From Aquimarina longa SW024 (lineage in GTDB: Bacteria; Bacteroidota; Bacteroidia; Flavobacteriales; Flavobacteriaceae), in NCBI RefSeq assembly GCF_001401755.1, contig NZ_KQ474101.1:77039-141038 (forward strand): a DNA stretch of 64,000 nt, given 5' to 3'. A program made the translations under genes and the position numbers. A model generated the notes under the pieces. The model made no database searches and had not been told where the DNA came from. It worked only from the letters and a program-made list of their open reading frames with translations. Each line of letters opens with the position of its first letter. The first letter of the stretch is position 1. Positions 1 through 8,003 of this stretch are shown here, one piece after another.

Positions 1-291
1 AAAGTAATCGATCACGAAAAAGGATATACCATCTGTTGGGCAGAGGCAATCGAGATTGTAAAAGATGAGTTAAAAGAACAATTAGCCCAATACGATTCTG
101 TAAATTATGTATTACAGCGTCCAGACCTTAATAGAACGCCCGATGCCCCAGCGATATGGTCTGTAGGAATTGCACCTATACCAGATGATAATAACTTAGA
201 AACCATCTATCATAAAATAGATGGAGTAACAGGCAAATATTTAGGAAAATATACCGTACGGATGGTACATGATTTAGATGACGATAACTAA
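1..291 (+). CDS. Tandem secreted protein, copy 1 (5' end outside window)
   Basis: The reading frame is open from the first base and ends at TAA 289-291, giving the last 96 residues of a protein whose start lies upstream of the window. It is almost identical at the DNA level to 691-981; I see two differences, one of which changes Gln to Glu in the second copy's C-W-A-Q stretch. The C-terminal part, with a PAIWSVGI strand, an IDGVTGKY turn and an acidic DLDDDN tail, resembles a PepSY-like fold, but I do not recognise the family. The next copy starts at the base after the stop, so the copies are probably co-transcribed. Function unknown. Confidence 0.75.
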   Translation, partial: KVIDHEKGYTICWAEAIEIVKDELKEQLAQYDSVNYVLQRPDLNRTPDAPAIWSVGIAPIPDDNNLETIYHKIDGVTGKYLGKYTVRMVHDLDDDN

Positions 292-981
292 ATGAAAACA
301 CTTATAAGTACAGTACTTCTACTATGTACACTTACTGTAGTATGCCAAAGTACTAAAGCATTGATTAAGAATGATGATTTATGCGGATTTGATGACCCTA
401 TATTTACGATATCGGATGATGAAAAAGCATTTGATGTAGAAAAATATAGAGAACAACTAAAAAAAGGAGATAATATAATTATTCAGGATAATAGCGTCTA
501 CAAAAATATTATATATCAATGGAATCATAATAATAGAATAACAAATAAACAGACCGACAGACCGACAGGCATACAAAAATTAATTAAGTATAATAAAAAC
601 GGAAAAATCTTATTTTCTTATTTCTTATATCTTAAAGGAAATATAAAAATAGGTAAAGAAACAGATTACGATACTTTAGGCAATATCTCTAAAGTAATCG
701 ATCACGAAAAAGGATATACCATCTGTTGGGCACAGGCAATCGAGATTGTAAAAGATGAGTTAAAAGAACAATTAGCCCAATACGATTCTGTAAATTATGT
801 ATTACAGCGTCCAGACCTTAATAGAACGCCCGATGCCCCAGCGATATGGTCTGTAGGAATTGCACCTATACCAGATGATAATAACTTAGAAACCATCTAT
901 CATAAAATAGATGGAGTAACAGGTAAATATTTAGGAAAATATACCGTACGGATGGTACATGATTTAGATGACGATAACTAA
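292..981 (+). CDS. Tandem secreted protein, copy 2 (intact, 229 aa)
   Basis: This is the only complete copy in the array. The N-terminus is a signal sequence (Lys at 2, hydrophobic core, Cys at 18); the Cys could be lipidated but the lipobox is weak. The middle is rich in charged and Asn residues. The last 100 residues contain the PAIWSVGI and IDGVTGKYLGKY segments that suggest a PepSY-like or similar small beta fold. It starts directly after the stop of copy 1 with no spacer, so translational coupling is likely. An 8-bp direct duplication (AGACCGAC twice, 551-566) lies inside the coding region; the third copy has only one unit, which shifts its frame. I do not recognise a function. Confidence 0.75.
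   Translation: MKTLISTVLLLCTLTVVCQSTKALIKNDDLCGFDDPIFTISDDEKAFDVEKYREQLKKGDNIIIQDNSVYKNIIYQWNHNNRITNKQTDRPTGIQKLIKYNKNGKILFSYFLYLKGNIKIGKETDYDTLGNISKVIDHEKGYTICWAQAIEIVKDELKEQLAQYDSVNYVLQRPDLNRTPDAPAIWSVGIAPIPDDNNLETIYHKIDGVTGKYLGKYTVRMVHDLDDDN
551..566. repeat. 8-bp tandem duplication inside copy 2
   Basis: AGACCGAC is present twice in tandem here and once in the decayed copy (1238-1245). Eight bases is not a multiple of three, so gain or loss of one unit changes the frame. Confidence 0.9.
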
Positions 982-1310
982 ATGAAAACACTTATAAGTA
1001 CAGTACTTCTATTATGTACACTTACTGTAGTATGCTAAAGCAGTAAGTCAATTATTAAAGATGATTTATGTGGATTCAATGATCCTATATTTATGATATC
1101 AGATGATGAAAAAACGTTTGATGTAGAAAAATATAGAGAACAACTAAAAAAAGGAGATAATATAATTATTCAGGATAATAGCGTCTACAAAAATATTATA
1201 TATCAATGGAATCATAATAATAGAATAACAAATAAACAGACCGACAGGCATACAAAAATTAATTAAGTATAATAAAAACGGAAAAATCTTATTTACTTAT
1301 TTTTTATATT
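982..1310 (+). pseudogene. Tandem secreted protein, copy 3 (decayed)
   Basis: This third copy starts at the base after the stop of copy 2. Its codon 19 is TAA (1036-1038) where copy 2 has CAA, directly after the Cys codon of the signal peptide. Further on it has one AGACCGAC unit (1238-1245) where copy 2 has two, a net 8-base frameshift, and homology ends near 1310. The first 40 bases and the stretch 1131-1245 match copy 2 almost perfectly, while 1039-1130 is clearly diverged. This mosaic looks like gene conversion between copies. It cannot make the full protein. Confidence 0.8.
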
Positions 1311-1317
1311 AAAAATA

Positions 1318-1362
1318 AAACAAAGGAGTACTAAGTTTTAAAGCTTAATACTCTCTTTGTTT
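1318..1362 (-). terminator. Rho-independent terminator, probably for the leftward oxidoreductase
   Basis: An imperfect hairpin with arms AAACAAAGGAGTACTAAG and CTTAATACTCTCTTTGTTT lies just past the stop of the leftward gene at 1383. Read leftward it is followed by a U-rich tract. It may also stop transcription of the tandem array. Confidence 0.65.
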
Positions 1363-1382
1363 ACAAAAAAACTTCACTAATA

Positions 1383-2375
1383 CTAGTTGTAGATATGATG
1401 ATCTACAACAACCCAATTACCAGTGTCTTTAGATTTTTCTGTAGCCATACCAATAGCTTGTAACTCTGCTACCAAATTAGGATTAGCAAAACTTGGTTTC
1501 CCACTCTCTACTGCGTCTAAAAAATGAGTGACTGATTCTCGCATTCCTGGCCAATCAGCATAGGGTTGTAATGCTGGGAAATAGGCTGTCATATTTTTTT
1601 CCTTAGTTCTTAGTGTTAATTTGCCTGTTAATATATCTATTAAAATATCCCCTTCACTTCCAATAATCTCTACCGTAATAGTTAGTTTATCAATACTATC
1701 GATATGTACTTTTAGTTCTCCCCAAATACCATTATAATCAAAGAGACCAGTACTTCGATTTTGTCTTCTTCCACTAACGCCATAACCATCCATAATACAT
1801 ACTCTATTAGGAGTTGCATCTACTAATATATTTAGTACATGCACATACCAAAGGGATAAACGGTTAATGGTATTGATATCCTGATCGGGTTCTGTAGCCC
1901 AATTAGATCTTAGATCAATCGTTACTGTTTGTACATCTCCAATAGTTTTATGTTTTATAAACTCAGCAGCTTTTGATACTACAGGGATTAATCCTAGTTC
2001 TAAGTCAGCATGTGTGATCTGTGATGCATTCTTTAATTTATGCAATACTTTAGGAATTAGATCTCTGGTATGCCCAATCGGGGGTTCATAAAAAATAGCT
2101 TTATCAGAGTCTAATGCGTCTAATACAATTTGTCCATGTAATGCATCAGGTACCGCAATTAGTACCGCATCGATTGATGGATCGTTTAATAGCTCTTTAT
2201 AATTAGTGTAAATTGCTATAGTATCTCCAAACTGAGATTGTATAGCAGCAATGGTAGCATCGCTTTTTGCCGAAATAGCAACAATTGTCGCTCTTCCGTC
2301 ATTTGTAATAGCTGGGATGTAGGCATTTTTTACCCATTTGCCATATCCTATGATTCCAATTTTTATAGTAGACAT
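1383..2375 (-). CDS. Gfo/Idh/MocA-family NAD(P)-dependent oxidoreductase
   Basis: This 330-residue protein has the family's N-terminal Rossmann fold, with the dinucleotide motif GIIGYG at residues 7-12 and a typical NYKELLNDPSIDAVLIAVPD stretch around 60-80. The C-terminal half carries the mixed sheet that binds sugar-like substrates. The usual Glu-Lys-Pro motif, whose Lys contributes to catalysis in many members, reads Glu-Pro-Pro here (near residue 97), so the catalytic chemistry may be altered. It is the last gene of a leftward group with the SemiSWEET-like gene (14-bp gap) and an acetyltransferase, which suggests sugar or sugar-derivative metabolism. The family is secure; the substrate is unknown. 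Confidence 0.85.
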   Translation of the reverse strand: MSTIKIGIIGYGKWVKNAYIPAITNDGRATIVAISAKSDATIAAIQSQFGDTIAIYTNYKELLNDPSIDAVLIAVPDALHGQIVLDALDSDKAIFYEPPIGHTRDLIPKVLHKLKNASQITHADLELGLIPVVSKAAEFIKHKTIGDVQTVTIDLRSNWATEPDQDINTINRLSLWYVHVLNILVDATPNRVCIMDGYGVSGRRQNRSTGLFDYNGIWGELKVHIDSIDKLTITVEIIGSEGDILIDILTGKLTLRTKEKNMTAYFPALQPYADWPGMRESVTHFLDAVESGKPSFANPNLVAELQAIGMATEKSKDTGNWVVVDHHIYN

Positions 2376-2389
2376 ACTTTTTTTATTTT

Positions 2390-2668
2390 TTATTTTTTTT
2401 TAAACACGATAATACATAAACCAATTTGTAGTACTAAGGCTATGCTATTGGTAATAGAAAGCGCTATTGCTTCTACTCTAATTCCATACACAGCCCAAAA
2501 CAAATAAACAAATACCCAACCAATAACATATCCTAATGAGAGACTGCTCTGGTTGTTTGATTTATACTCTTTAAAGATTTGGATAGCAGTAATAACACAC
2601 ACAAAAAGACCAAATAGTAATCCTAATATTTCAAATACTGATTTAGGGATAGATTGTAGAAAATCCAT
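2390..2668 (-). CDS. SemiSWEET-like small sugar transporter (MtN3/PQ-loop type)
   Basis: The protein is 92 residues with three hydrophobic segments (about 12-33, 45-64 and 68-89), the size and topology of bacterial SemiSWEET proteins, which work as dimers to move sugars by facilitated diffusion. The stretch from Leu-Ser-Leu-Gly-Tyr-Val through Gly-Trp-Val to Tyr-Gly-Ile-Arg and the conserved Thr-Asn-Ser before the last helix fit the family. It sits 7 bp after the acetyltransferase gene and 14 bp before the oxidoreductase gene, so one transcript is likely. The family call is by eye; another small three-helix membrane protein is possible. Confidence 0.6.
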   Translation of the reverse strand: MDFLQSIPKSVFEILGLLFGLFVCVITAIQIFKEYKSNNQSSLSLGYVIGWVFVYLFWAVYGIRVEAIALSITNSIALVLQIGLCIIVFKKK

Positions 2669-2675
2669 AGTATAC

Positions 2676-3251
2676 TTATATATTTTTTATAACCGTACAT
2701 GGATTCCCAAAAGCTAGAGTATTATCTGGGATGTCTTTGGTTACCACAGATCCCGCACCTATAGTAACATTATCCCCTATAGTAACACCAGGTAATATAA
2801 TACTGTTTCCACCAATCCATACATTATCACCAATGACTACAGGGCTAGTCGATGTGGTATATGGTGCAATCCCAGAATCAGATACTCGATCAGAGGCTTT
2901 TAAAGGATGTTTAGCGGTATATATCTGTACGAATGGAGCAATTAATCCATTTTTACCAATGGTTATGGTATTATCATCAATAAACATACAATTGGTATTG
3001 ATTAAGGTATTTTTTCCGATAGAAATATGTACTCCATAATCACATAAAAAAGGAGGTTCAATCCATACACCATCTCCTACATCACCTAATAAACTAGTAA
3101 GGGCTTCTTTTTTTCCTACAGTATCGGTAGAATCTAAAGAATTAAAGACGGTCATTAATTTTCTTGCTTTATGATACATTTGTATCAATTCAGGATCTCG
3201 GGTATCATATAATTCGCCAGCAAGCATTTTTTCTTTTTCGGTTTTTTGCAT
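2676..3251 (-). CDS. maa: Maltose/galactoside O-acetyltransferase family protein
   Basis: At 191 residues this matches the Maa/LacA/NodL group of hexapeptide-repeat acetyltransferases, which move acetyl from acetyl-CoA to a sugar hydroxyl. The N-terminal MLAGELYDTRDPEL segment is the typical Mac domain. The hexapeptide coil starts near residue 75, and the catalytic His lies in the Thr-Ala-Lys-His-Pro-Leu segment near residue 115. It ends in the usual VVIGDNVWIGGNSIILPG and GNPCTVIK motifs. It is the first gene of a leftward group with a SemiSWEET-like protein and an oxidoreductase. The symbol marks the family; the real acceptor sugar is unknown. Confidence 0.88.
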   Translation of the reverse strand: MQKTEKEKMLAGELYDTRDPELIQMYHKARKLMTVFNSLDSTDTVGKKEALTSLLGDVGDGVWIEPPFLCDYGVHISIGKNTLINTNCMFIDDNTITIGKNGLIAPFVQIYTAKHPLKASDRVSDSGIAPYTTSTSPVVIGDNVWIGGNSIILPGVTIGDNVTIGAGSVVTKDIPDNTLAFGNPCTVIKNI

Positions 3252-3599
3252 ACGTTCCTATTGTTAAAATTGGATGATCAATATGATTTAGTTAAAGATA
3301 AGGTTTAAAGCTTTTTGCCACATTACGCTTTTTAAAGAGCCTTTAGAACTTATTTTTTTTAGATATACCAGACAAGCTCAGGTGAATTGCTGATGCTATT
3401 TCTTATATGAAATGACGCTATAAAATTGTTTCTTATGTACTGAAGAATAGCACATAAATAACTTAATTTTCTTTACAGTAATCTCAAATAATAACAGGTA
3501 TAAAAATGTAACTTAATGATATTAATATTCTAATGTAAATACTGATGATACAAAATTACCTTAAGTTCTATCAGAATCTTTTTTACCTATGTTAAAAAA
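3252..3599. other. Intergenic region without a gene
   Basis: These 348 bases separate two leftward genes. They should hold the promoter of the acetyltransferase operon. I see AT-rich sequence and no convincing reading frame, RNA or strong hairpin. Confidence 0.5.
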
Positions 3600-4163
3600 T
3601 CACGCATTAGCTCTTAACCTACTTAATGTAACCTGAGTGACACCTAAAAAAGAAGCGATATATCCTAGTTTTACACGTTTAAATAAATCAGATTTTTGCT
3701 CTGTAAAAGTTGTATAACGCTCTTTGGCAGATTGAGTTGCTAGAGCAATATGGCGTAATTCTAAATCTAGAAATGCTTTTTGATGAACTATTCTAGACCA
3801 ATTGGCAATTTCTATATTGGTTTCATATAGTAGATTTAATTCATGTACAGGAATAGCATATAATATCGAATCCTCTAATAGATTTACATGTTCAAAACCA
3901 GGTTTGTTCTCATAACAGCTTAGCATAGAGAATGCCAATTCTCCTTCTTTACTAAACCATGTAGTTGCTTCTTCTCCATCAATCATACAATAGGATCTAG
4001 TTAGTCCTTTTTCTATAAAGTAGTAATTCTTATCGACCACTCCACTTTTAATAAGGACATGTTTTTTAGGGAAGTGTAATAGTGTCATTTTACTTGTTAA
4101 TGCTTCTATAGATGCATCGCTTACAGCGTACATGCTTTTTATACTAGATATAATTGTTTTCAA
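3600..4163 (-). CDS. Crp/Fnr-family transcriptional regulator
   Basis: The 187-residue protein has a cyclic-nucleotide-binding-like beta-barrel domain (about 20-120, with KNYYFIEKGLTRSY as its core) and a short C-terminal helix-turn-helix ending in VTQVTLSRLRA, the layout of flavobacterial Crp-type regulators. I cannot see the Arg/Ser residues of a true cAMP phosphate-binding cassette, so the ligand may be something else or none. It stands alone, divergent from the metalloprotease gene at 4506, and could control that gene or the sugar cluster downstream. Family secure, target unknown. Confidence 0.85.
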   Translation of the reverse strand: MKTIISSIKSMYAVSDASIEALTSKMTLLHFPKKHVLIKSGVVDKNYYFIEKGLTRSYCMIDGEEATTWFSKEGELAFSMLSCYENKPGFEHVNLLEDSILYAIPVHELNLLYETNIEIANWSRIVHQKAFLDLELRHIALATQSAKERYTTFTEQKSDLFKRVKLGYIASFLGVTQVTLSRLRANA

Positions 4164-4505
4164 ACTATTGAGATATAATTCTTGTTCTTTTCAAAAATAA
4201 GGATTTAGGATGGATTTATTTCTTAAAAAGTAATCTCGAAAATATCTTATTTTCTTAAGCAAAAGAATCATGAAATTTACTATCCGAAGTGATTTTTCAT
4301 GTTTTTCCGTAAAAAGATTATGGTAGATTAGTGGAGTATATAATGGACGAAAGTAATATAACAAATAGTTATGGGATCTTTTTTGAAGGAGCGGTTTAAG
4401 TTTGTAACTTGGTGATACACAAACTATTTTGGTTTTTTACTGAGGAAGGTTTATGGGGCCAGAATCATAACAAGGTAAAGAGTCAAAAACTTAAAACCAC
4501 ATAAA
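4164..4505. other. Divergent intergenic region, regulator / metalloprotease
   Basis: These 342 bases must hold the promoters of the leftward Crp-type gene and the rightward metalloprotease. No exact TAnnTTTG box or strong palindrome stood out, and no further gene is visible. Confidence 0.45.
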
Positions 4506-6596
4506 ATGAAACGTATTTTAATAATTGTTATTACCTTTTTTACGGTAATAAGTTTCGCACAAACTCAACAACTAAAGCCCAGTGAACTAGTAGCCCAAGA
4601 AAAATCTTTGGGATCAGATTTTGAAAACATTCAACTTTTTACTGCTATTGGTCAACAAAAAAATAGTGTACAAGTTCCTAACGGATTAAAGGATTATACG
4701 CTATTTTCAGTAGATCAGAGTGCAATGAGGTCTCTACGAGGTAATTTTCCAAAGACAATGAGTCTAGATATGCCAGGGCAGAAATCAGCAGTATCATTAG
4801 ATCTTGTAAAAGTAACTATTACAACAGATGATTTTTCTGCAACAGAGATGCCATCAGGCAGAGCATTATCAAATAATGCTATAGTACACTATAGAGGAGT
4901 AGTAAAAGGAGCGTCTAATTCTCTTGTCGCAATTAGTTTTTATAATGGAAAAATGTCTGGTTTTATTAGTACCGAAAACCAACAAGGTAATATGGTTGTA
5001 GGTCCTACGGACGACGGTAAGCGACATATTATATATAAAGACAAAGAAGTTAGTTATTTATACGACTTTGCCTGCGAGGTAGAAGATACTATGGAAGGAG
5101 GGTATACTATGGAAGAGTTATCGGATAACTCTCAGAGTCGTGTAGCTACAAAATGTCCTCGAGTATTTTTTGATATTGGAACCGATGTTGTGCGTGATAA
5201 AGGAGGGGCTCAACAGGCTTCTAATTATATCGAAGCAGTATTTAATCAAGTAGCTGCCTTATATGCTAATGATCAGATATCGATCAAATTATCGGGTACA
5301 AAAGCATGGAGTTCTAATCAGCCGTTTAGTAGTAATCTAAATAGCTATATTAATTATAGAAATGGATCAGCAGGTCTTAATGGAGATTTAGGGCATTTTG
5401 TAACCTATGGTTATAGTGGAGGATTAGCCGGAGGAATTGGAACGCTATGTAATTCATCAAGAAACTATGCAATTTCTGGTATCAAAGGTAGTTACCAAAA
5501 CATACCTACCTATTCTTTTGATGTATTTTTAATATCTCATGAGTTAGGGCATAATGTAGGATCTAGACATACACATGCATGTGTATGGAATGGTAATAAT
5601 ACTGCGATAGATGGTTGTGCAGGTCGTGTAGAAGGAAATTGTGCACTACCAGGAAACCCTTCTGGTGGAGGTACTATTATGAGTTATTGTCCTAATACAA
5701 GTGTAGGAGTCAATTTTAATAAAGGGTTTGGTTCTCAGCCACGTAATGTAATCCGTAACTATATTGCTAGATCTAGTTGCTTACAGACATGTGATGGTGG
5801 TGGATGTAATACAGGTGATGCTGTATCAGTTACATTTACTAATAATACCAATTGTACCTTAGAGTATTATCAGAATAACTCTTTAAAAGGATCTGCTAAT
5901 GCAGGAGGTTCATATAGAGCAAATACTACAATAGGGAGTAAATGGGAAGCAAAGAAAGCTTCTGGAGCTACAGTAGATAACTTTACTATTGTATGTAATC
6001 AAACGACCTATAATTCTACAGGAAATTGTAGTAGCACTGGTGGTAATTGTGATGGAGTAGATCCATATGTACCAGGTAGAACATACAATGTAGGTGATCG
6101 AGTAACATATAATGGATCTCTATATGAAAGAGCTGCTACTGGATGGACAAATTTAGGACCTTGTACTACGAGTGATCCTTGTGCAGGAGTACAACCATAT
6201 GTGCCTGGTAGAGCATACAGAGTAGGTGATCGAGTAACATATAATGGATCTCTATATGAAAGAACTGCTACTGGATGGAATAATTTAGGACGCTGTGGAG
6301 CATTTGCTACTTTCAAAAAAGATAAGTTAACTGATTTATCTGATTTTATAGTGTATCCTAATCCTGCAAAAGAAATATTAAATCTAGAGGTTAGTAATTT
6401 AGATTCTTCTTCTTCTTCGCAAGTTATTATTAAGGATATGAATGGAAGAACATTAGAGCTTATAGATTTAAAAGCATCTCCAGGAGAAATTGTAATGAAA
6501 AAAGCGATAAACATTAGTAAATTATCTACTGGGGTCTATTTTGTACAAGTAACAGCTGGTACTAAGACATTTATTCAAAAGATTTTTGTAAAATAA
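4506..6596 (+). CDS. Secreted reprolysin-type zinc metalloprotease with T9SS sorting domain
   Basis: This 696-residue protein has a Sec signal peptide (1-18), a propeptide-like region, and an M12B/reprolysin-like catalytic domain. The zinc site is H345-E-L-G-H349-N-V-G-S-R-H355 and a downstream Met-turn reads IMSYC. Many Cys residues follow. Two nearly identical modules, each built on PYVPGR-YxVGDRVTYNGSLYER, come next; they resemble the short chitin-binding modules of CBM5/12 type and are 132 bp apart at the DNA level. The last 85 residues are a T9SS type A sorting domain (YPNPAKE, then STGVYFVQV, ending FIQKIFVK), so the protein should be exported to the surface or medium. It probably digests protein in chitin- or polysaccharide-rich material. 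Confidence 0.9.
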   Translation: MKRILIIVITFFTVISFAQTQQLKPSELVAQEKSLGSDFENIQLFTAIGQQKNSVQVPNGLKDYTLFSVDQSAMRSLRGNFPKTMSLDMPGQKSAVSLDLVKVTITTDDFSATEMPSGRALSNNAIVHYRGVVKGASNSLVAISFYNGKMSGFISTENQQGNMVVGPTDDGKRHIIYKDKEVSYLYDFACEVEDTMEGGYTMEELSDNSQSRVATKCPRVFFDIGTDVVRDKGGAQQASNYIEAVFNQVAALYANDQISIKLSGTKAWSSNQPFSSNLNSYINYRNGSAGLNGDLGHFVTYGYSGGLAGGIGTLCNSSRNYAISGIKGSYQNIPTYSFDVFLISHELGHNVGSRHTHACVWNGNNTAIDGCAGRVEGNCALPGNPSGGGTIMSYCPNTSVGVNFNKGFGSQPRNVIRNYIARSSCLQTCDGGGCNTGDAVSVTFTNNTNCTLEYYQNNSLKGSANAGGSYRANTTIGSKWEAKKASGATVDNFTIVCNQTTYNSTGNCSSTGGNCDGVDPYVPGRTYNVGDRVTYNGSLYERAATGWTNLGPCTTSDPCAGVQPYVPGRAYRVGDRVTYNGSLYERTATGWNNLGRCGAFATFKKDKLTDLSDFIVYPNPAKEILNLEVSNLDSSSSSQVIIKDMNGRTLELIDLKASPGEIVMKKAINISKLSTGVYFVQVTAGTKTFIQKIFVK
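6057..6297 (+). repeat. Internal duplication of carbohydrate-binding-like module
   Basis: Two copies of a roughly 110-bp segment inside the metalloprotease gene start at 6057 and 6189 (132-bp period). They share a long identical run around GGTGATCGAGTAACATATAA. The near identity at DNA level points to a recent duplication. Confidence 0.85.
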
Positions 6597-6629
6597 TCTT
6601 TAAGAAATCACATAACTTGGCCCTATTAA

Positions 6630-6655
6630 GGCTACCATCTAGGTAGCCTTTTTTT
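6630..6655 (+). terminator. Rho-independent terminator after the metalloprotease gene
   Basis: A perfect 7-bp stem GGCTACC / GGTAGCC with a 5-base loop is followed directly by seven T residues, 34 bases after the metalloprotease stop codon. Confidence 0.9.
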
Positions 6656-6875
6656 AGTACTCATACTGTTTCTATGGAGGTATAGATTTATCAGAGTATC
6701 AAAAAAGAGAAGTCAATATTTTTATATAGTTCACCCTCAATCAGGGGTGTTAGACAAACAGATGTTAACTAAGGTTGGAAAAAGACTTATTTGTATTACG
6801 AATATACTTTTTAGATTTAGAATCTGCGTTTGCTTAATCATATTGGTTATAGGATTTTAAAATCAATGAAAAAAT

Positions 6876-7007
6876 ATGAACCCAAAAGAGAATCTTGCAA
6901 AACTTAAGCTCGAGTTACCCGAAATATCTACACTAGGAGGAAGTTACGTTTCTGTTGAGTTCTCAATATTTGTTTCTAGATCAAAAAATAAAAATAAGAT
7001 TCATTAA
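6876..7007 (+). pseudogene. RidA/YjgF-family N-terminal fragment
   Basis: The frame starts at ATG 6876 and reads MNPKENLAKLKLELPE then GGSYVSV, the typical start of RidA-family imine/enamine deaminases of the longer type. After about 29 residues the similarity ends and the frame turns into Lys/Asn-rich sequence and stops at TAA 7005-7007. A full RidA-type protein of this kind is about 150 residues, so only the N-terminus remains. I see no rest of the gene nearby. It is most likely the stump of a deletion and not functional. Confidence 0.65.
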
Positions 7008-7114
7008 AAGAATTAAAAAACAAATCAATAAATTTGAGATTAAACCTGAAACTCTCGATTTCTCAAAATCCTGATTTTCAATAATTAAATTTAATGTTAG
7101 TCGAGATAAAAAAA

Positions 7115-7843
7115 ATGAGGAGACTTAAAATTCTAATTCTAACGATCCTTTTTAGTAGTACTCTTTTTGGACAAATAAGTGATAATTATTCAGATAAATT
7201 ATTATCAACCTCATTTAAAGCATATGGTGCAGTAGATTCTAGGTTTGGCTATGCTATGTATCCATTTATAAAAGAAAGATTCCTAGAACACTTAAAAGAT
7301 TCATCTAGTTTTTCTAATCCTTATGATAGTTTATCTAAGTATATAGATATACGACATTCTTTAGATGGTTTAGCCAAAACATATTCATGGCGTGTAAGAG
7401 ATTCAGGTTGTTGTTATGCTTCAGAAACATATCTTCAGTATAAAACAGAATCTGGCGCCATAAAATATGTAGACTTAAAAAAAATAGGGAATGAAGGAGG
7501 AGATATATTTATTACGGATTTACAAATGATAAAAATTAAGAGTAAACCTTATTACCTAATTCTAGGTTGGGGGACTTGTTGTGGAGGTAAGCATTATACT
7601 ACTGTAAAAGTATACGAAATAAAGGATGGCTCTCTACATAAAAGTAAATCCATATTTAATGGTGAGGATGATATCTATATTGGTGCAAACAGAGGTCAAA
7701 AAATGGAATTAAAATATCTTCCAGAGGAAAAAATTTTATCCTATAACAGTTACAAGCTTAAAGAAGAAATTGGTTTTTATGAAAGAGAGAAAAAACTTGT
7801 AAAGTGGAAATTGACAAAGCAAGGATTTAAAAAAATGAAGTAA
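7115..7843 (+). CDS. Unrecognised secreted protein
   Basis: I do not recognise this protein. Starting at ATG 7115 gives 242 residues with a clean signal peptide (Arg-Arg-Leu-Lys, hydrophobic run, then Leu-Phe-Gly-Gln); an in-frame ATG at 7094 would add seven charged residues ahead of it and is less likely. The body has a Cys-Cys pair (Asp-Ser-Gly-Cys-Cys-Tyr) and a second one (Thr-Cys-Cys-Gly-Gly-Lys-His), which may form disulfides or bind metal. The rest is a Lys-rich beta-type sequence. It lies alone between the RidA stump and a hairpin terminator. No function can be given. Confidence 0.7.
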   Translation: MRRLKILILTILFSSTLFGQISDNYSDKLLSTSFKAYGAVDSRFGYAMYPFIKERFLEHLKDSSSFSNPYDSLSKYIDIRHSLDGLAKTYSWRVRDSGCCYASETYLQYKTESGAIKYVDLKKIGNEGGDIFITDLQMIKIKSKPYYLILGWGTCCGGKHYTTVKVYEIKDGSLHKSKSIFNGEDDIYIGANRGQKMELKYLPEEKILSYNSYKLKEEIGFYEREKKLVKWKLTKQGFKKMK

Positions 7844-7860
7844 TACATACTATCACTAAT

Positions 7861-7893
7861 ACAGACTTTTGGGGTAAAACCAAAAGTCTGTTT
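7861..7893 (+). terminator. Hairpin terminator
   Basis: Perfect 12-bp arms ACAGACTTTTGG and CCAAAAGTCTGT with a 7-base loop lie 17 bases past the stop of the preceding rightward gene. The T run after it is short, but the stem is strong. Confidence 0.75.
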
Positions 7894-8003
7894 CAATAAT
7901 AGAGTCTGCTTCTTTTTTTCTTGTATACAAGAGTAGAGAAGGAGTAAGTCTAAATCTAAATTAAGTATGATTAATTATTTCATAAATAGACACTGTTTAT
8001 TGA

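Noticed and set aside
6008..6514. Leftward open frame of 168 codons
   Set aside because: It lies on the opposite strand of the metalloprotease's repeated modules and sorting domain; it repeats because the modules repeat, and resembles no family.
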